A model generated the notes under the pieces. It was not told the origin of the DNA, searched no databases, and saw only the letters and a program-made list of their open reading frames with translations. The position numbers were made by a program, and so were the translations under genes. From contig JALQWO010000095.1 of NCBI GenBank assembly GCA_023258655.1, forward strand, positions 1-6,590: a stretch of 6,590 bases of DNA, given 5' to 3'. The stretch comes from Bacteroidia bacterium (lineage in GTDB: Bacteria; Bacteroidota; Bacteroidia; NS11-12g; UBA955). This document shows, piece by piece, positions 6,106 to 6,590 of this stretch (position 1 is its first letter; each line of letters opens with the position of its first letter).

Positions 6106-6590
6106 TTATCCCTCCAAAGCAGCTACACCACCCACGATTTCTGAAATCTCACGAGTAATGGCGGCCTGACGGGCTTGGTTGTAAGCCAAACGCAATGCGC
6201 GCAACAACTCACCGGCATTCTCAGTGGCTTTATCCATTGCCACCATACGAGCACCATGCTCAGAAGCCAATGAATCCAACAAAGCGCGATAGAACAAAGT
6301 ATTCAAACTGCGGGGAATCAAATCTTCCAAAATGGCCACTTTTCCGGGTTCAAACAAGTAATCGTTGTTCGTCTGGCTCGCTTCGCTCGCAGACGCCGCT
6401 ATGGGCAATAACTGTTCGTTTACCAAAATTTGTGTGGCCGCATTCTTAAACTTGTTGTACACCACTTCAACGCGGTCGTACTCACCAGACAAATATTGAT
6501 CGATTGCACCTTGCATGGCAGCAAAAGCCGTTTCAGCAGAGGCATTTTGTGTCAATGTCACCAAGTCCAAGTTCACCTCATAGCCAAAAC
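6106..6590 (-). CDS. atpG: F1Fo ATP synthase gamma subunit, C-terminal part (5' end outside window)
   Basis: The gamma subunit is the central rotor stalk of F1, coupling proton flow through Fo to ATP synthesis at the cytoplasmic face of the inner membrane. The 160 visible codons cover the C-terminal half: part of the Rossmann-like domain (VYNKFKNAATQILVNEQLLP), a variable loop, DYLFEPG, and the long C-terminal helix with SLASEHGARMVAMDKATENA, ending in QAAITREISEIVGGVAALEG. That helix pairs with the N-terminal one inside the alpha3beta3 ring. The frame is open to the window edge; a GTG at 6576 is an internal Val codon, not a start. No other atp gene follows: the TAA is 19 bases from the terminator. 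atpG is therefore the last gene of its cluster, with atpD and atpC presumably elsewhere, as is common in Bacteroidota. The variable loop is encoded by an odd GC-rich repeat (6370-6395). Confidence 0.97.
   Translation of the reverse strand, partial: FGYEVNLDLVTLTQNASAETAFAAMQGAIDQYLSGEYDRVEVVYNKFKNAATQILVNEQLLPIAASASEASQTNNDYLFEPGKVAILEDLIPRSLNTLFYRALLDSLASEHGARMVAMDKATENAGELLRALRLAYNQARQAAITREISEIVGGVAALEG
6370..6395. repeat. GC-rich repeat-like segment inside atpG (variable loop)
   Basis: CGTCTG (6370-6375) and CAGACG (6390-6395) form a 6-bp inverted repeat. Between and overlapping them lies GCTCGC-TTC-GCTCGC (6376-6390), a direct repeat of GCTCGC whose core CTCGCTTCGCTC is a mirror repeat. 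On the minus strand it encodes part of ASASEASQTN, which falls in the loop where gamma subunits differ in length and sequence. It is more GC-rich and more repetitive than the surrounding gene, and resembles a short dispersed repeat tolerated in a permissive loop. That origin is inferred. Confidence 0.4.

Overview
The window reads as a piece of chromosome from a member of the Bacteroidota, probably an environmental or uncultured lineage. Three things point there. Perfect or near matches to the Bacteroidota -7 promoter element TAnnTTTG lie just upstream of genes. The visible starts lack convincing Shine-Dalgarno sequences. atpG is the last gene of its cluster and is followed by a terminator rather than by atpD/atpC, as expected where the ATP synthase genes are split. 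This is inference from family resemblance and signals, not from a search.

Layout. (1) Bases 3-1298, + strand: the 3' part of a multihaem c-type cytochrome with a C-terminal TPR domain; its beginning lies left of the window. (2) Bases 1350-2002, +: subunit B of a 3-oxoacid CoA-transferase (ScoB-like), broken by an apparent one-base deletion in an A run at 1755-1758; subunit A is not next to it in the window. (3) Bases 2093-2278, -: a small single-span membrane protein of unknown function with its own TAnnTTTG element. (4) Bases 2279-2405: a divergent intergenic region with two inverted repeats. (5) Bases 2406-3773, +: an M20 family metallo-dipeptidase. (6) Bases 3773-6010, +: a complete long RelA/SpoT-type (p)ppGpp synthetase/hydrolase whose ATG shares one base with the dipeptidase stop codon (TAATG). 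(7) Bases 6057-6086: a strong bidirectional terminator between convergent genes. (8) Bases 6106-6590, -: the C-terminal half of the ATP synthase gamma subunit, cut by the right edge.

The dipeptidase and the stringent-response enzyme form a tight two-gene unit, linking peptide breakdown and amino-acid supply to (p)ppGpp by position; a functional link is only inferred. The cytochrome, the CoA-transferase subunit and the small membrane protein show no obvious joint pathway. No stretch over 300 bases lacks a gene, and I see no tRNA, rRNA, CRISPR array, insertion sequence or attachment site. I found no clear undescribed system. The most useful points to check are the scoB frameshift, the small membrane protein and the dipeptidase-rel coupling.
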